Assembly: GCA_023091665.1 (NCBI GenBank)
Contig: JALJCQ010000001.1
Span: forward strand, 310,001 to 374,000
Origin: Pythium myriotylum
Taxonomy: Eukaryota; Oomycota; Peronosporomycetes; Pythiales; Pythiaceae
Direction: 5' to 3'
Length of the DNA stretch: 64,000 bases
A program made the translations under genes and the position numbers. The notes beneath the pieces were generated by a model. That model was not told the DNA's origin. It made no database searches and worked only from the letters and a program-made list of their open reading frames with translations. Each line of letters opens with the position of its first letter. The stretch's first letter is position 1. Positions 1 through 9,970 of the stretch are shown piece by piece.

Positions 1-294
1 AGTGGACCCAGACGGGCAATTCGAGCAGATGTTCGTTACGAATTGGTCGTATGACTAACATCTGCGTTGTCGGTCACGAAGAGCACTTGGCCGCAGATGG
101 TTTCGCGTGTTTTCCACAGTTGAAGACGCGGGAAACCCGAGTGCAATCCCAAAACGAATTCACCGAAAGCATCAGAACCGACATCGAGCATCTGGCGTGG
201 TTGCTGGGTGAGACTTCGAATTTTCAGGTACCGTGCGCAGCCTGGTCCCACGATGACACGGGAGAGCCCACAATCGCTGTGACCGCCTCCACTG

Positions 295-308
295 TCATTC
301 TGGAATTT
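295..308 (+). promoter_or_regulatory. Oomycete-type Inr/FPR core promoter
   Basis: The sequence TCATTCTGGAATTT matches the oomycete initiator (TCATTYY) followed by the flanking promoter region (AWTTT). It lies 39 nt upstream of the ATG at 347, a usual spacing for oomycete transcription starts. This is a pattern match only. Confidence 0.6.
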
Positions 309-346
309 ACCATCTTCGAGCTACCTTCCTCTTTTCTCCCACAGCC

Positions 347-676
347 ATGAAGTTTCTCGCCCTCGGTCTCCTTGGTGTTGCCGTTCTCACGGCTCAGTCG
401 GTCGCTGCCGAAGAAACTTTTGTGTCCACCTGCAGTGTCGAGTGCGTTAAACCGTACGGCGCTTGTTCCTGGGAGGCCTTTGCCGGTAATGGCACCCAGG
501 CGGAGTGCGAGACTCTGTACGAGAAGTGCCAAGCGGACTGTGTTGCTAAGAACGGCTTGGTGAAGTACGTTTACACGCCCAAAGTGCATCCAGAAGCCTT
601 GGAGACGCCCAAGCCCACGACCAAGGCGCCTTCGTACAACTTCCGTAGCGTCAACAACGGCGAGGAGGCCAACTAG
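347..676 (+). CDS. Small secreted cysteine-rich protein (109 aa)
   Basis: The protein starts with a typical signal peptide (MKFLALGLLGVAVLTAQSVA, cleavage near AEE) followed by a mature chain of about 87 residues. Six cysteines lie in residues 28-66, in three pairs (STC-VEC, GAC-AEC, EKC-ADC), which suggests three disulphide bonds. A potential N-glycosylation site (NGT) lies between them. The C-terminal third is rich in Thr, Pro and Lys and looks unstructured. No family was recognised. Size, export signal and cysteine content fit small secreted oomycete proteins, some of which are effectors or inhibitors, but nothing here shows a role. No RxLR or LFLAK motif is present. A good Inr/FPR motif upstream supports this start. 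Confidence 0.75.
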   Translation: MKFLALGLLGVAVLTAQSVAAEETFVSTCSVECVKPYGACSWEAFAGNGTQAECETLYEKCQADCVAKNGLVKYVYTPKVHPEALETPKPTTKAPSYNFRSVNNGEEAN

Positions 677-1876
677 GAGTCCAAGGGACCATTCATGTTT
701 TGTTTCTCATGGTGTGTATGTACCCACACGCAAAAGGTGCCTCAGCATATGTGGTGTGCCCGAATAACCTATTTTCAACAGACAACATTAGACGAAGTTC
801 ACTCAGGGAAGTACATACGAGTAAGCGAGTCTCAACGGTGTTTTATTTCAACCCATCTGATCAAAATAACCTAAGCCGAAGGGTTGAATAATAATCCAAG
901 AGTGCTTTCTCCAAGATCACTTCAACGCCAACTACACTTCCATTCGACCAATTGATGCTTCGAGTGTAATTTTGACAAGTTGTATGCAATCATTCGGAAT
1001 GTAGCTTTTCAATCTGTGCGTATTCGCGTGACAGCCTGTCAGTTCGGCGGCTTCACGTACTGGCCACAATTTTCTGGTCTGTTATATGTGATGTAATTTA
1101 GGTCAATTGGTTTGCTCATCTAGACACCTATAGCCGACGTGTCGCCATGTTCAGGTAAGACCTTCTCTCCAGTTGGCGAAGCCTCTTATACTGATTCAAA
1201 AACTTCTGTAAGGATCCGATAGTCTTGTGGCAGAGCGCGTAAGGCATTGGGCCTTACGAAATCAACACACGGGCCTGAGAGTCGAGAACCATCGTGTACG
1301 GAACCTCATTCCTGTCTGTGGGTGAAAACGTAAGGACCGCGCCGTATCACAGCCCCCACGTTTTTATTGTTCAAAACTGGTAGCCATGTCCTTGGCAGCT
1401 CAGTTCAATATGGAGCAACGCGACGCAGTAGATGGCAGCCAAGTACGCCGCGCATGCGTGGCAGATGCAACCCGATCAAGCTACCGAAGTTGTCGGACTG
1501 GATGTGACCCGATTCCCGGTTATTTCCGATCTTCCAAATTTGATATATCAAAATGACAGGCCCTTGGTTCCACAGTCGGACCCAGAGACGCTGGCTGGAG
1601 GTGGCTCTGGGGGCTTGTGGTAAAAGCGAGAATGAAATCGATGGGGCTGGGCCTTAGCTCTGCTCCTACTCATATTCTCCGTGTCCTTGAGCGCACAGGG
1701 GCATGCCTGTCGCCACGCGAGTGAGTTGACTTGGGCTCGGGCCTTGGCCCGAGCCAGAGCTTGAGAGATGAAATACTAAGCTGGGATGTGAAATCAGCAT
1801 TGGCATACGAAGCCAATGCTGGGGTACGAAATCAATGTGGGTTCGCGAGCGTGGCCACGACCAAGCCGTGTCGAGG
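677..1876. other. Intergenic stretch without recognised gene
   Basis: About 1.2 kb with only short open frames (the longest about 63 codons, at 1432-1623) that show no recognisable domain and no promoter. Its right part passes into the 3' end of a minus-strand LINE fragment. Confidence 0.5.
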
Positions 1877-2604
1877 TGAGGTCTATTTGATCCCAAGTTG
1901 ATGAATCAATCCTATAGCCGGGTTTAACTACCCTATTTGCTACAGCTCTAAATGGCGGAGGATGAGGCGAGCTTGCCATTCCCGGAAGTTGGATAGGAAG
2001 AACTCTTCGAGCTTCCGGTGATGGGTACGTTGGTTGGTGTGCCTCGCTTGGATGTGGGCTTGGCTATCTATGGCTACATTGGCGGCGGCGTCGGCCACAG
2101 ACAATGGTTGCTTCCCTTAACATTGGTCTGGTATGCACGACGACAGCTCCTGCTCCACCTGGGCCAGGGTTGCGGCGCATACCACCGTCGAAGAGAAGGA
2201 GGTAGATCGTCACTGTGGGCAACAGCTGGTACACCGCCGGGCTTGGCAGCACGGGAGCCTTGGTCCCGATGCGAAGATGGAACTCGTGTAGGAGAGCTAG
2301 GTAGCGCTTGGGATGGAGACGTCAGCGGTAAAGCGGGTACGAAGTACATGAAATCTTCGCTGGCACGCAGTTTCATGGAATACCGCTGCTTGGTTTGCGA
2401 CCAAATGCGATCATTGTGGACGCGTCGGGAGTACCATGCTTCACTGAGCACGTGAGTCTCCAGCGCAATTTGCCGTTTTACCGCATGCGTAATTGGGAAT
2501 TGATCCACCGCAGAATCTTCGTTTTGAGGTTGACTCTGGGGGGGCGAGACGAATTGCCATTTCGGGAAAGTTATCAAAGCTTCGGTTTTCCCAGGCTTCG
2601 CCAA
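1877..2604 (-). mobile_element. LINE (non-LTR retrotransposon) 3' fragment with RNase H start
   Basis: Read on the minus strand, residues encoded near 2200-2125 give LLLFDGGMRRNPGPGGAGAV, the opening strand of a retrotransposon RNase H domain. The same block is read as LLFFDGGSRGNPGAGGAGAI near 30430. The rest of RNase H is lost. The fragment ends near 1877 with CGGCTATAGG... and ...AATAGACCTCAC, the same 3' tail seen at 30960 and 43862. The element is 5'-truncated and internally deleted. Confidence 0.7.
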
Positions 2605-2648
2605 ACAGCAACACTGGCACAGCGATGCTCTCTAGTTTTAACTAGAGA

Positions 2649-2844
2649 GCTATATTTCCTTATTTCACATTATTTAACACCCCCAACACCACTTGTTGTA
2701 TAATGCAACATGTCCAAACAATGTGAAATTGAGACAGATCAGATTCTGAGCTAACTGGAGCGGTTACGACTCCGGGGCCTGGTTAACCCTTCTGGCCGTG
2801 TCGTTTATCCGTCTCAGAAATAATGTGAAATATGGAAATATAGC
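2649..2844. repeat. MITE-like element with 27-bp terminal inverted repeats
   Basis: Positions 2649-2675 (starting GCTATATTTCC) and 2818-2844 are inverted copies differing at one base. Near the centre, 2691-2713 holds an imperfect palindrome around TTGTATAATGCAA. There is no coding capacity. No clear target-site duplication was found. It lies just upstream of the degraded SnoaL gene and may have removed its signal-peptide region. Confidence 0.6.
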
Positions 2845-2921
2845 AGTCGATAAACTATAAACAAACCTCCACGGACGGAGATGGTGCATCGTGTACAGGG
2901 TGCGGTATCCACCAAAACAAT

Positions 2922-3879
2922 TTTGTCTCTGTACGTGCCGCACCCTGTGCAATCCTCGAGGCTAACAAGAAGTTTGGGTTGGTCTTCATTGACAGCATCT
3001 TCAACAAGCGCGACCCATCCAACCTTGGCTATTAACACACAGTCTCTGTAAGAAGTTGGCATTCGAATGGGAAATGAAAGCTAATCAATTCCGCTATTGC
3101 TACAAGCAGAACGAAAATTGACACACCTTATAGTCATCATTACAACAGTCCATCGGGTGCTCCACAGTTTCTTAAGAGAATGTTCTCCACATGCACGCCG
3201 CGTACGCCTGGGCTGGTGCATTTGTTCGCAGCTTTCACCTCAGACGAGTCCTTCGTGGCACTTTTCCTCACAAACCATCCCATTTTCGTCCAAAGCTGGC
3301 CATCACTATTTCACTCGTGTGCAGGCAGAGAAGGCCAAGATGCTGTGCGCGATCGCTGGTTGCGACCGCAATTTCTATCGCCCTGGCGTGAATGATAAAA
3401 TCGAGCTCTAGCACATACATCTACATGGGCAGTCGGAGTATATTTCCGAAATTGATCTACGTGTTTTCCCAGAAAACGCTCAGTTTTACAAAGTTGATGA
3501 TGATGATGAAGGTCAAGTCTATTGAGCGCAATTACTGTACTCTAAGTTTTGCAAAGTTCTTACAGAGACTGTGTGTTAATAGTACGTCAGCTCGACCTAC
3601 GTCCAGCACAACCTAACCACCCCGTGCAGTGCTGATGACGTGCGAGGCTCCATTGCGTCCAGGAGTAACAACAACACCACGGCTGAGATTGGCGCGACCA
3701 TCGCGGAGGACGATTTAGTCTGGATCAACATGCGTTACTCCGGTGTGCCCAACCAAGCAAGGTTGGTTGCTCTCGACGTATACCGCTTCGCTGGGGGTAA
3801 GGTCGTCGCGCACTGGGATATGCTACAGACAGAAGTGCCTGCGGAGAAGACCGCCCTCACTGATCCACCTCATTGCTGA
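2922..3879 (+). pseudogene. SnoaL-like secreted protein pseudogene, split by a MITE
   Basis: The left piece (2922-3029) reads FVSVRAAPC then EANKKFGLVFIDSIFNKRD, matching the signal-peptide end and domain start of the intact gene at 4589 (VRAAPC, EANKK, FNKKD). A 548-bp insertion follows. The right piece (3583-3879) resumes in the same frame with YVSSTYVQHN and continues through DDLVWINMRYSGVP, GGKVVAHWDMLQTEVPAEKT to a stop. Only one SnoaL domain remains. Even without the insertion a TAG codon replaces the Lys expected before YV, so the gene was probably already inactive. The signal peptide itself is not recognisable. Confidence 0.8.
3032..3579. mobile_element. 548-bp MITE-like element with TA target duplication
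   Basis: The ends are inverted copies: 23 bp perfect, beginning TTAACACACAGTCTCTG at 3032 and its complement ending at 3579. They are flanked by TA (3030-3031 and 3580-3581), the signature of Tc1/mariner-type insertion. No transposase is encoded. Near its right end (3495-3535) it holds, inverted, the GATGATGATGATG plus TCTATTGAGCGCAAT tail also seen at 33650, which suggests an older LINE/SINE tail was captured. Confidence 0.8.
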
Positions 3880-4514
3880 ACCTGGATATCACTTGGCACG
3901 ATAGGATTGCGCGACAGGCCCGTCGCCACTTCACATTCTCTCATTCTGCCAACATGAAATAACAGAACGCTCTTGAACGCCAAAGATCTACCCCATCTAT
4001 CCCAGATCCGTCAGAAATACAGAGCCTTCTCCGGTCCACATACTCGAGGTGCGAAGGAACCATGCGGGCGTTAGATCGAGCTTGCGGATCCTTCGTCTAC
4101 GCAATCGAAAGGATGCAGCTCGTAGCAGTCTCATTTCTTTCCAAAAAGTAATCTACCACCCAATAACGTGCCCGATGATGGGTATTTGATTAGACCCGTT
4201 TGGACCTGTAGTAATGACTGGATGTGACCACTTTTCTGGAAATGTATGGTATGTTCCTCGCTCAACGAAAAACTGCCTGCATCACAGTGTGTCAATACTC
4301 GATTAGCTACATGTGACAGCACTGCAGCCCAGGGATGGGTAAGCGTGACTCACGCTGTCCATCCCACAGCTTGCATCATCTGATGGAGGACCTTCATAGT
4401 CACTGAGAAATATGGCCGAACATACGGGCACACGATCTGGCTTTTGTCCTCGCGAATACACGGCAGATACTCCCCAGTGGAGTAAGCTTGCTCTTGCTGC
4501 CATCCAGGTCACAT
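3880..4514. other. Upstream region of the 4589 gene, related to the 25.7-26.4 kb promoter
   Basis: The stretch 4000-4110 resembles 25745-25850 (shared AGATCCGTC, GGAACCATGCGG-like and GATCCTTC blocks) and contains TACGCAATC, also found at 25915 and 31330. It is a diverged copy of the promoter region of the MKLL-type genes. No gene is seen. Confidence 0.5.
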
Positions 4515-4530
4515 CCTCATTCTCCAAAAC
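4515..4530 (+). promoter_or_regulatory. Core promoter (Inr-like) shared by the SnoaL genes
   Basis: CCTCATTCTCCAAAAC fits the oomycete initiator YTCATTYY and lies 59 nt before the ATG at 4589. The identical block precedes the genes at 26529 (26443-26458) and 28826 (28740-28755). A version lacking the first bases precedes those at 42072, 39433 and 52660. Confidence 0.6.
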
Positions 4531-4588
4531 TCGACCGATCGGGACAGTACCCCCTCCCCTCACCCTCCACCCAGCTCCCACCCCAGCC

Positions 4589-5488
4589 ATGAAGCTTCTC
4601 TCCGTCTTCGCTGTGCTCGCCACTGTCTCGTCGCTCTGTGCCGTGCGCGCGGCGCCGTGTGAGTCGCTGGAAGCGAACAAGAAGGTCGCCAAGGCACTGC
4701 TCGATGACGTTTTCAACAAGAAAGACGTCTCGGCTGTCGACAAGTACATCGGCACGACGTACTTGCAGCACAACCCGAACGTCGCGGACGGTCCCCAGTC
4801 ACTCAAGGACTTTGCCAAGATGTTCACGAACGAGACCAAGGCCGAGTTCGGTGCAATCGTAGCTGGTGGTGACTTGGTCTTCGTCAACACGCGATACACG
4901 GGACTTCCAGGCTCGCCGACGACGGTCGCCATGGACGCGTTCCGTTTCGAGAACGGCAAGATCGTGGAGCACTGGGATGTTCTCCAGAACGAGGTGCCGG
5001 CGGACAAGACCGCGAGTAAGCGACCGATGTTCCCGATCCAGGGAGCCGCCAAGACGGCTCCGGTGGCGTGCAACGACGGCTGTGGCGAGGTGGACCCGCA
5101 GGTCGAGGCCAACAAGAAGACGGCCAAGGCGTTGCTGGACGAAGTGTTCAACAAGAAAGACGTCACTGCGGTGGATCGCTACGTCGGCAGCGTGTACTTG
5201 CAGCACAACCCGGCGGTGCCTGACGGTCCGGAGAGCCTCAAGGGTTTTGCTGCGGTGTTCACGAATGAGACGAAGGCCGAGTTCGGGGCGATTTTGGCGC
5301 ACGACGACCTTGTGTTTGTGAACACGCGCTACTTGGGTCTTCCTGGTTCTGCGACATCTGTGGCTGTGGATGCGTTCCGCTTTGAGAACGGCAAGATCGT
5401 GGAGCACTGGGATGTCTTGCAGACGGAGGTGTTGAAGACTGCGAGTGGCCGGCCGATGTTTCCTATCCAGGGGAAGATTGGTTGGTAG
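4589..5488 (+). CDS. Secreted protein with two SnoaL-like domains, MKLL type (299 aa)
   Basis: A signal peptide (residues 1-21, ending CAVRA) precedes two homologous SnoaL-like, NTF2-fold domains at about 22-150 and 163-295. Each runs EANKK..ALLD.VFNKKDV.AVD.Y, Y.QHNP, FTNETKAEFGA, DLVFVNTRY, FRFENGKIVEHWDVLQ and ends RPMFPIQG. The linker carries a CNDGC cysteine pair, and NET is a likely N-glycosylation site in both domains. SnoaL relatives include polyketide cyclases and hydratases, but many have no known activity; which ligand sits in the pocket here cannot be read. The frame is open back to 4412, but the ATG at 4589 gives the signal peptide and follows the core promoter. It ends KIGW, four residues longer than its near twins at 26529 and 28826. 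Confidence 0.9.
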   Translation: MKLLSVFAVLATVSSLCAVRAAPCESLEANKKVAKALLDDVFNKKDVSAVDKYIGTTYLQHNPNVADGPQSLKDFAKMFTNETKAEFGAIVAGGDLVFVNTRYTGLPGSPTTVAMDAFRFENGKIVEHWDVLQNEVPADKTASKRPMFPIQGAAKTAPVACNDGCGEVDPQVEANKKTAKALLDEVFNKKDVTAVDRYVGSVYLQHNPAVPDGPESLKGFAAVFTNETKAEFGAILAHDDLVFVNTRYLGLPGSATSVAVDAFRFENGKIVEHWDVLQTEVLKTASGRPMFPIQGKIGW

Positions 5489-5985
5489 ATGGGGTCGGTC
5501 TCCATGTACCAAAATACGCTGGAGGTTCGGTTGCCGATTCGTGCGCATTTTGGTGGATGGAGTAGCTAATATCTTAGCTAGCTAAAGTAGCTGCAGTAGT
5601 ATATGATATGTAGACGTATATTTTCTGTTTTCTCGCTCTCTGTCTCTCCTATGTTGTTGACGGAGGCCTTCGACGATTTAACTGAAGCCTATTGAGGTCA
5701 AAGCTATAGTGGTTGGGGAACCCAGCTTATTACTCAACAGTGAAGGAGGAAAGGAAGGCGAAAACGTCCTGAAATTGCAAGTGCATGCCGACTGTTCGTG
5801 TTGGTTGGAGAGTTTTGGGACAATTAGTCGAGAAAATTGATTCTCCGCGGAAACTTCAAGAATTTTGGCGTAGTACCGTCAGTGGGGTCCTTGGCCGTAT
5901 CCTTCGAGTCCGGACAGAATGGTGCAAACTTGCACCAATCCTCGTGCTAGAGACGGGTCATTACCAATACTAAAATCAAGTCAAA
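5489..5985. other. 3' flank of the SnoaL gene
   Basis: The first 80 bases match the 3' flanks of the genes at 26529 and 28826 (TAGATGGGGTCGGTCTCCAT...). Around 5680 the phrase GCCTATTGAGGTCAAAGCTATAG resembles an inverted LINE tail. No gene is seen. Confidence 0.5.
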
Positions 5986-7026
5986 TCAGCTACATTTTAA
6001 TTTTGTGAAATTGCAAAAAGCAATTCCGTTTCTTCGACATGCACAATGGCACCTTGCAGAAGTCGCACATGACCGACGTCTGTGGAGCAACAGACTCGGA
6101 CGTCTCCGCGTTGCACGCAAATGCTTGAAAAGAGGGATGGATGAATAGAAATTGTCCATGTACACATTGAATCGACGAGTCGACTTAGGTAGCTGAGCAC
6201 AGAGATGTACAACTAGACTACCAGTTTCACTGAGGCATTCGACTCGCTGTACGTCCGCTCCTTCAATGCGCGACACGAACTGGAACGTGTAGCAGTAACC
6301 ACGAGCCACCAATGCAATCACCTTGTATCCCTCTGGCGTTGGCTTGTCCTTCATGCGATGCGTGTGAGCACTTCTGCCTGCAAATCTGACCACCATTTCA
6401 TCGACGCTGACATTGGAAGGTGGGATGAAGTTGGGCTTAAATCGCTGACGCATCGATGAAGCCAGCGGTTCGACCTTGCCGAACCATCTCGCGTCGACGT
6501 CATGAAGAGGGGCCACTTGGATGTACCGCCGAATCTGAATAAAGCGATCGCGACTCATGAAGTTGGTGAACAGGTACTTGGGCAACCGCATGTCCTCAGA
6601 CCAACAATCGCGTGGCTTGGTGATGTTGAATGTTCCCATGTAGATGACGATGTCGATCCATGTCCAGAGCTCATCGGCAGTAAGCTGCTTCCATACATCA
6701 CCAGCGTTGTGGAAGGCTGCATATTGGTTCGTGTTCTCGACGATGTTGTCGACGTCGTCAGCTGTGAATAGCAACTTGAACACGGGGGATGGTGTGTGAT
6801 GCACGAGTTGTAGGTCCGGCGGAAAGACAGGAGAACTGTCGTGTTCAGGAAACCGAGACTCCATTGGTGTGAACGACGACTCGATCTCAGACGATGGTGG
6901 TGATGATGCTTCATCCTGCAGAAGTTGCTCACGCACTTCGGTAGTTCGAAGATGACCCAAAAGGTGTGTAACTCGCACGCAAATTTGCACTTCCGGACTC
7001 GAAGGGATACGTTTAAAAAATCGCAC
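5986..7026 (-). pseudogene. piggyBac-like transposase remnant
   Basis: The 346-residue reading has the piggyBac/DDE_Tnp_1_7 order: an acidic N-terminus, LTADELWTWIDIVIYMGTFN, MSRDRFIQIRRYI, then NVSVDEMVVRFAGR with the first catalytic Asp and VYMDNFYSSIPLFKHLRA with the second. Downstream the frame is broken: the continuation GDVRVCC...GAIVHVEETELLFAI lies in another frame (5997-6110). The region with the third Asp and the C-terminal zinc-binding part is missing. Piggybac transposases run about 600 residues, so this is a truncated, dead copy. No TTAA-flanked ends could be assigned. Confidence 0.75.
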
Positions 7027-7132
7027 TTAAGGGCTTAAGTATCGACTTAAGATCAATACATTTGAGCTTATGTGGATTTCATTGGCTGATTTGGCTCGAG
7101 CGCGATAATCATTCAGTCAATACAATCATTCA

Positions 7133-7504
7133 CTACAACCATTCCACTAAGTTCTGGTCGGGAATGATTGCTTGGGAGTGAGCCGAGTCCCTTCCTCTTC
7201 CTCTTCCTCTTCCTCCAACTCCAAATGGAAAATGGACAATGGACCAGCTCTCGGAAATGCGCAGCTTGCGCTTCGTGCCAGCGGCCTGCTTCTCAAGCTC
7301 GGCTTCGAGCATGCGCGGCTCGAGAATCTCTTCCCTTGCGGCGGTTGCGTAAGGCTTGGGCGCTTCGTCCTGCGGCTGCACCGGCTCGGGCGACGGCGTC
7401 GCCAATCGGAGAGTTGTGTCGTCGCTCGAGTCATCCTTCACCTCGTTGTGGTTGCATGTCTCGATGAAATCGGGGGCAGCACGAAGGACCTCCGGATCCT
7501 CCAC
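7133..7504 (-). other. Hypothetical open frame, low complexity (123 codons)
   Basis: The reading is acidic and Glu/Pro/Ala-rich, then has a basic stretch (KRKLR) and an Arg-Gly run from a (TCC)n tract at 7192-7217. It lies directly downstream of the SET-domain remnant on the same strand and could be its degraded C-terminal part. No domain was recognised and it may not be a gene. Confidence 0.25.
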
Positions 7505-7669
7505 GACGTTGAAGTCAACACTTAGCAGCGAAATCGGTGTTGAGGAAGCGGGTTCTCTTGGCCCTGGTGTTCGTAGGGTTCTGACCAGGAATCAGCTTGA
7601 TGAGAACATGGCCTGGAGTGGAGAAGTGGACCGAGCATATACGAGTAGCATGTCCGAATGTAGATGACT

Positions 7670-9609
7670 TCACGATATATGCTTTTTGAGAGTATAGCCT
7701 CTCGCACGCTGCATGTCGGTGAGAGTTGTCATAGAGACCATTTCACCAATGTACTCGTCCAGTACAGTCCGCCGAGGGATCGGACCCGTCGTGACGATAC
7801 CGTAGCCCTTCTCGCACCTCGTGAGCGCCAATGAGGTGTGGTCATGGAGGCGATTATGTGGTAGAGAGGGTCGGCACAAATCACAGCACAGCGACTGCTC
7901 GTGACCGCTGACCCCTCACCAACAGGCCTTCAGATTCTTGGAGCTGGGTGGTAACCACTGGCGTTACACCCCACGTGAAGTCGCTGTGGGGGTGAACCGT
8001 GGGCTGATATCTGCCGCCGAAAGTCGGGGAGGGAACCAGAGGGTCGTGAAGCCTCTGGGGTTCCGACAACTGTAGCCCGCTAGGAGACCGTCTAGCAGTA
8101 CTGGTCGGAGGGGTCGTACGGGCCGAGAAACACACCTGCTCAACACGCAGGGGCTCGGTGCACTTGTGCGCAGCCGGTGAGACCGGGCTGCGGCTTCCTT
8201 GGGCGTATTCGTCTGGCGCAGAGGCACCAGAGAACGTAGCACTCCTTGGATCGTGGCGGACGACAATCCCACCGGCGCACACGACCTTGCCTTGACTTGC
8301 GCAGCCGACGCCGCTGGCAGACTTGCTCCAGCGCTTCAAATCGGCTGCTCCTTGAGCGGTTCTTCGGCTTCCTCCGACTGCAATAGCCAGAGTCCACCGG
8401 GTCTTCTTTAACGTCACCTCCTGTTGGTGACGGCGAGCCTTGGTGTCGACGTTCCTCGCCAAGTCTTGCGGCTTGCTTGCGGACTTGACGGTGAAAATGG
8501 AAGTCCATTACCATAGCTGTCACCAGCTGCCTTAAGTACGAATCTACCGCTAGGTTCGGCTGACTAAGTTCGTGACCGGCTCTAAACCGGCTCCTTGTCG
8601 ACTCTATCACCCACTATCGCTGCTGAACTCCTGGTCCGACTCTACCCATCTGACACTGATTACGCCCCTCACAATTGGATGTGACCCAGACTCGGGTCGG
8701 GTCTGATCGACAGCCCATTTTAGCCAATCGGCTACAAGGATCAGAAATACCGGTTTTGACCGGCTGTACCGTTGGTACCGGTACAGAACGGTCGTCACCG
8801 CCCACCAACGTACTAATATCAGTTAGCCTGCGTCTATCCTCAACATCTAGGCTGTTCCAGAGCATCGTGTGGGCTCGTGGGTCGCCTCCGCCTGTCCCAG
8901 TGCCAGCCGCTTCACCACAATTGCCACATGTGGCACCAACATTGCAATTGGTCGTGGTGCAGTACGCACCACTCGCAACATTCCAGCAAACGTTGAGATC
9001 ACACGAGTTCTTGCAGCGACATGTGCCAGGATTGATGTCTTCAAAGCGAATGCAACTCACGTTCAGATTGTGTGTAAGTCGTCTGACGTTTGGAGGCCAG
9101 TCCACAAGAGTGAAAGTTGTGGCGAGTGGGATGACGTCGCGAATGCGTCTTTGAGTTGACAGCGCGGATTGCTCAAGTCCGGATTCGCCATCATAGTCAT
9201 CGTCGGTGATCACAATGATGTCACTTCTACTTGCAGGACGGTAATTAGTGTCTGGGACGTTACTTTGAGTTGACAGCCTGAACGGATTATGCCCAGACTC
9301 GCCGTCAAAGTCGTCGTCGTTAATTGCAGCATCGTCATTCGTTTCTGGATCGTCATCGTCATCATCTAGGATCGTGACAAAAATCGCTGTCCTGGCGGCA
9401 TCTTCATTGCTGACACCGGTATTAAATGGCTCATGAGATTCAGTCTCTACCGTCGCAGCTTGAGATGTTGGCTGTGCTGTCTCTGGCTCGTGTTCTGATT
9501 CGGCGATGATGAAGGGAGAAAGACTTGTTCCATCGCCACGGAGCTCCGTGCTCCGGTGCTCCAATGGCTCTTGGCGGTTTGCGCCTGGTGCACAGCGAGC
9601 TTGGCTCAA
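7670..9609 (-). pseudogene. SET-domain (histone-lysine methyltransferase-like) pseudogene
   Basis: On the minus strand, 9609-8880 encodes an acidic region with two copies of DDD(F/Y)DGESG...LSTQ. A cysteine-rich pre-SET/AWS-like block follows: CRCKNSCDLNVC, YCTTTNC, ATCGNCGEA. The SET start, RCEKGYGIVTTGPIPRRTVL then DEYIGEM, appears only after a gap of about 1 kb, at 7879-7670, and the RFxNHSC core that should follow is not recognisable. The family methylates histone lysines using S-adenosylmethionine. This copy is interrupted and truncated. SET proteins of this sort are often repeat-associated in such genomes, and it lies beside a piggyBac remnant. Confidence 0.6.
7880..8870 (-). mobile_element. 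Unidentified insertion inside the SET pseudogene
   Basis: About 1 kb separates the AWS-like cysteines (ending near 8880) from the SET start (near 7875). It holds a basic open frame (8610-8140, minus) with RQLVTAMVMDFHFHRQVRKQ and many Arg/Lys/Ser, which vaguely resembles a gag-like leader. The boundaries, terminal repeats and family could not be set. Confidence 0.35.
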
Positions 9610-9970
9610 CCACTCGAATATCGTGGTGTTCCTCTATCTCATCGCGGATGCTACCGTGTGCTCTAATTGTGATTCGGTTACCGGCGTGAAGAATGGTTGG
9701 GCGAGTGTCTTGAAGGCCACTTGCACCACGAGACGAGTTTCGTCGCACACGTGTGATGCCGTTGCGAGTGGACGACTAACATGACGTAACAACGAAAGAT
9801 GCTCATGACGACAGTTCGCGGCACATTGAAAGAGTGGACAGTTGCTGTACATTTTAAACGAACAGGCCAGTCATCCCTCGAGAATTAACTATGCTACCCG
9901 ATGATTTGCTACGCCACAGAGTCAGCAACTGCACTCCGTCGTAATTAGGCTCCGCGATTTCAACGAAAGG

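Noticed and set aside
1432..1623. Short frame MAAKYAAHAWQMQ...
   Set aside because: Only 63 codons, no signal peptide, domain or promoter; not supported as a gene.
3097..3411. Open frame inside the 548-bp MITE
   Set aside because: Its reading has no domain, and the element is a non-coding MITE by size and ends.
4866..5321. Arg/Ser/Thr-rich 151-codon frame in the +1 register of the SnoaL genes
   Set aside because: An overlapping shadow of the coding sequence, with low-complexity composition and no start context.
4799..5548. Long antisense open frame opposite the SnoaL gene (also at 26445-27500, 28742-29758 and 41889-42446)
   Set aside because: It mirrors the codon pattern of the real gene, is rich in Arg/His/Val/Leu with no domain, and appears opposite every paralogue as expected for a shadow frame in GC-rich coding DNA.
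7010..7045. CTTAAG-rich stretch resembling the inner part of the 21749 transposon end
   Set aside because: The match (ATAC..AAG..CCTTAAGT.CGATTTT) is short and imperfect and not placed at a recognisable element end; recorded but not called.
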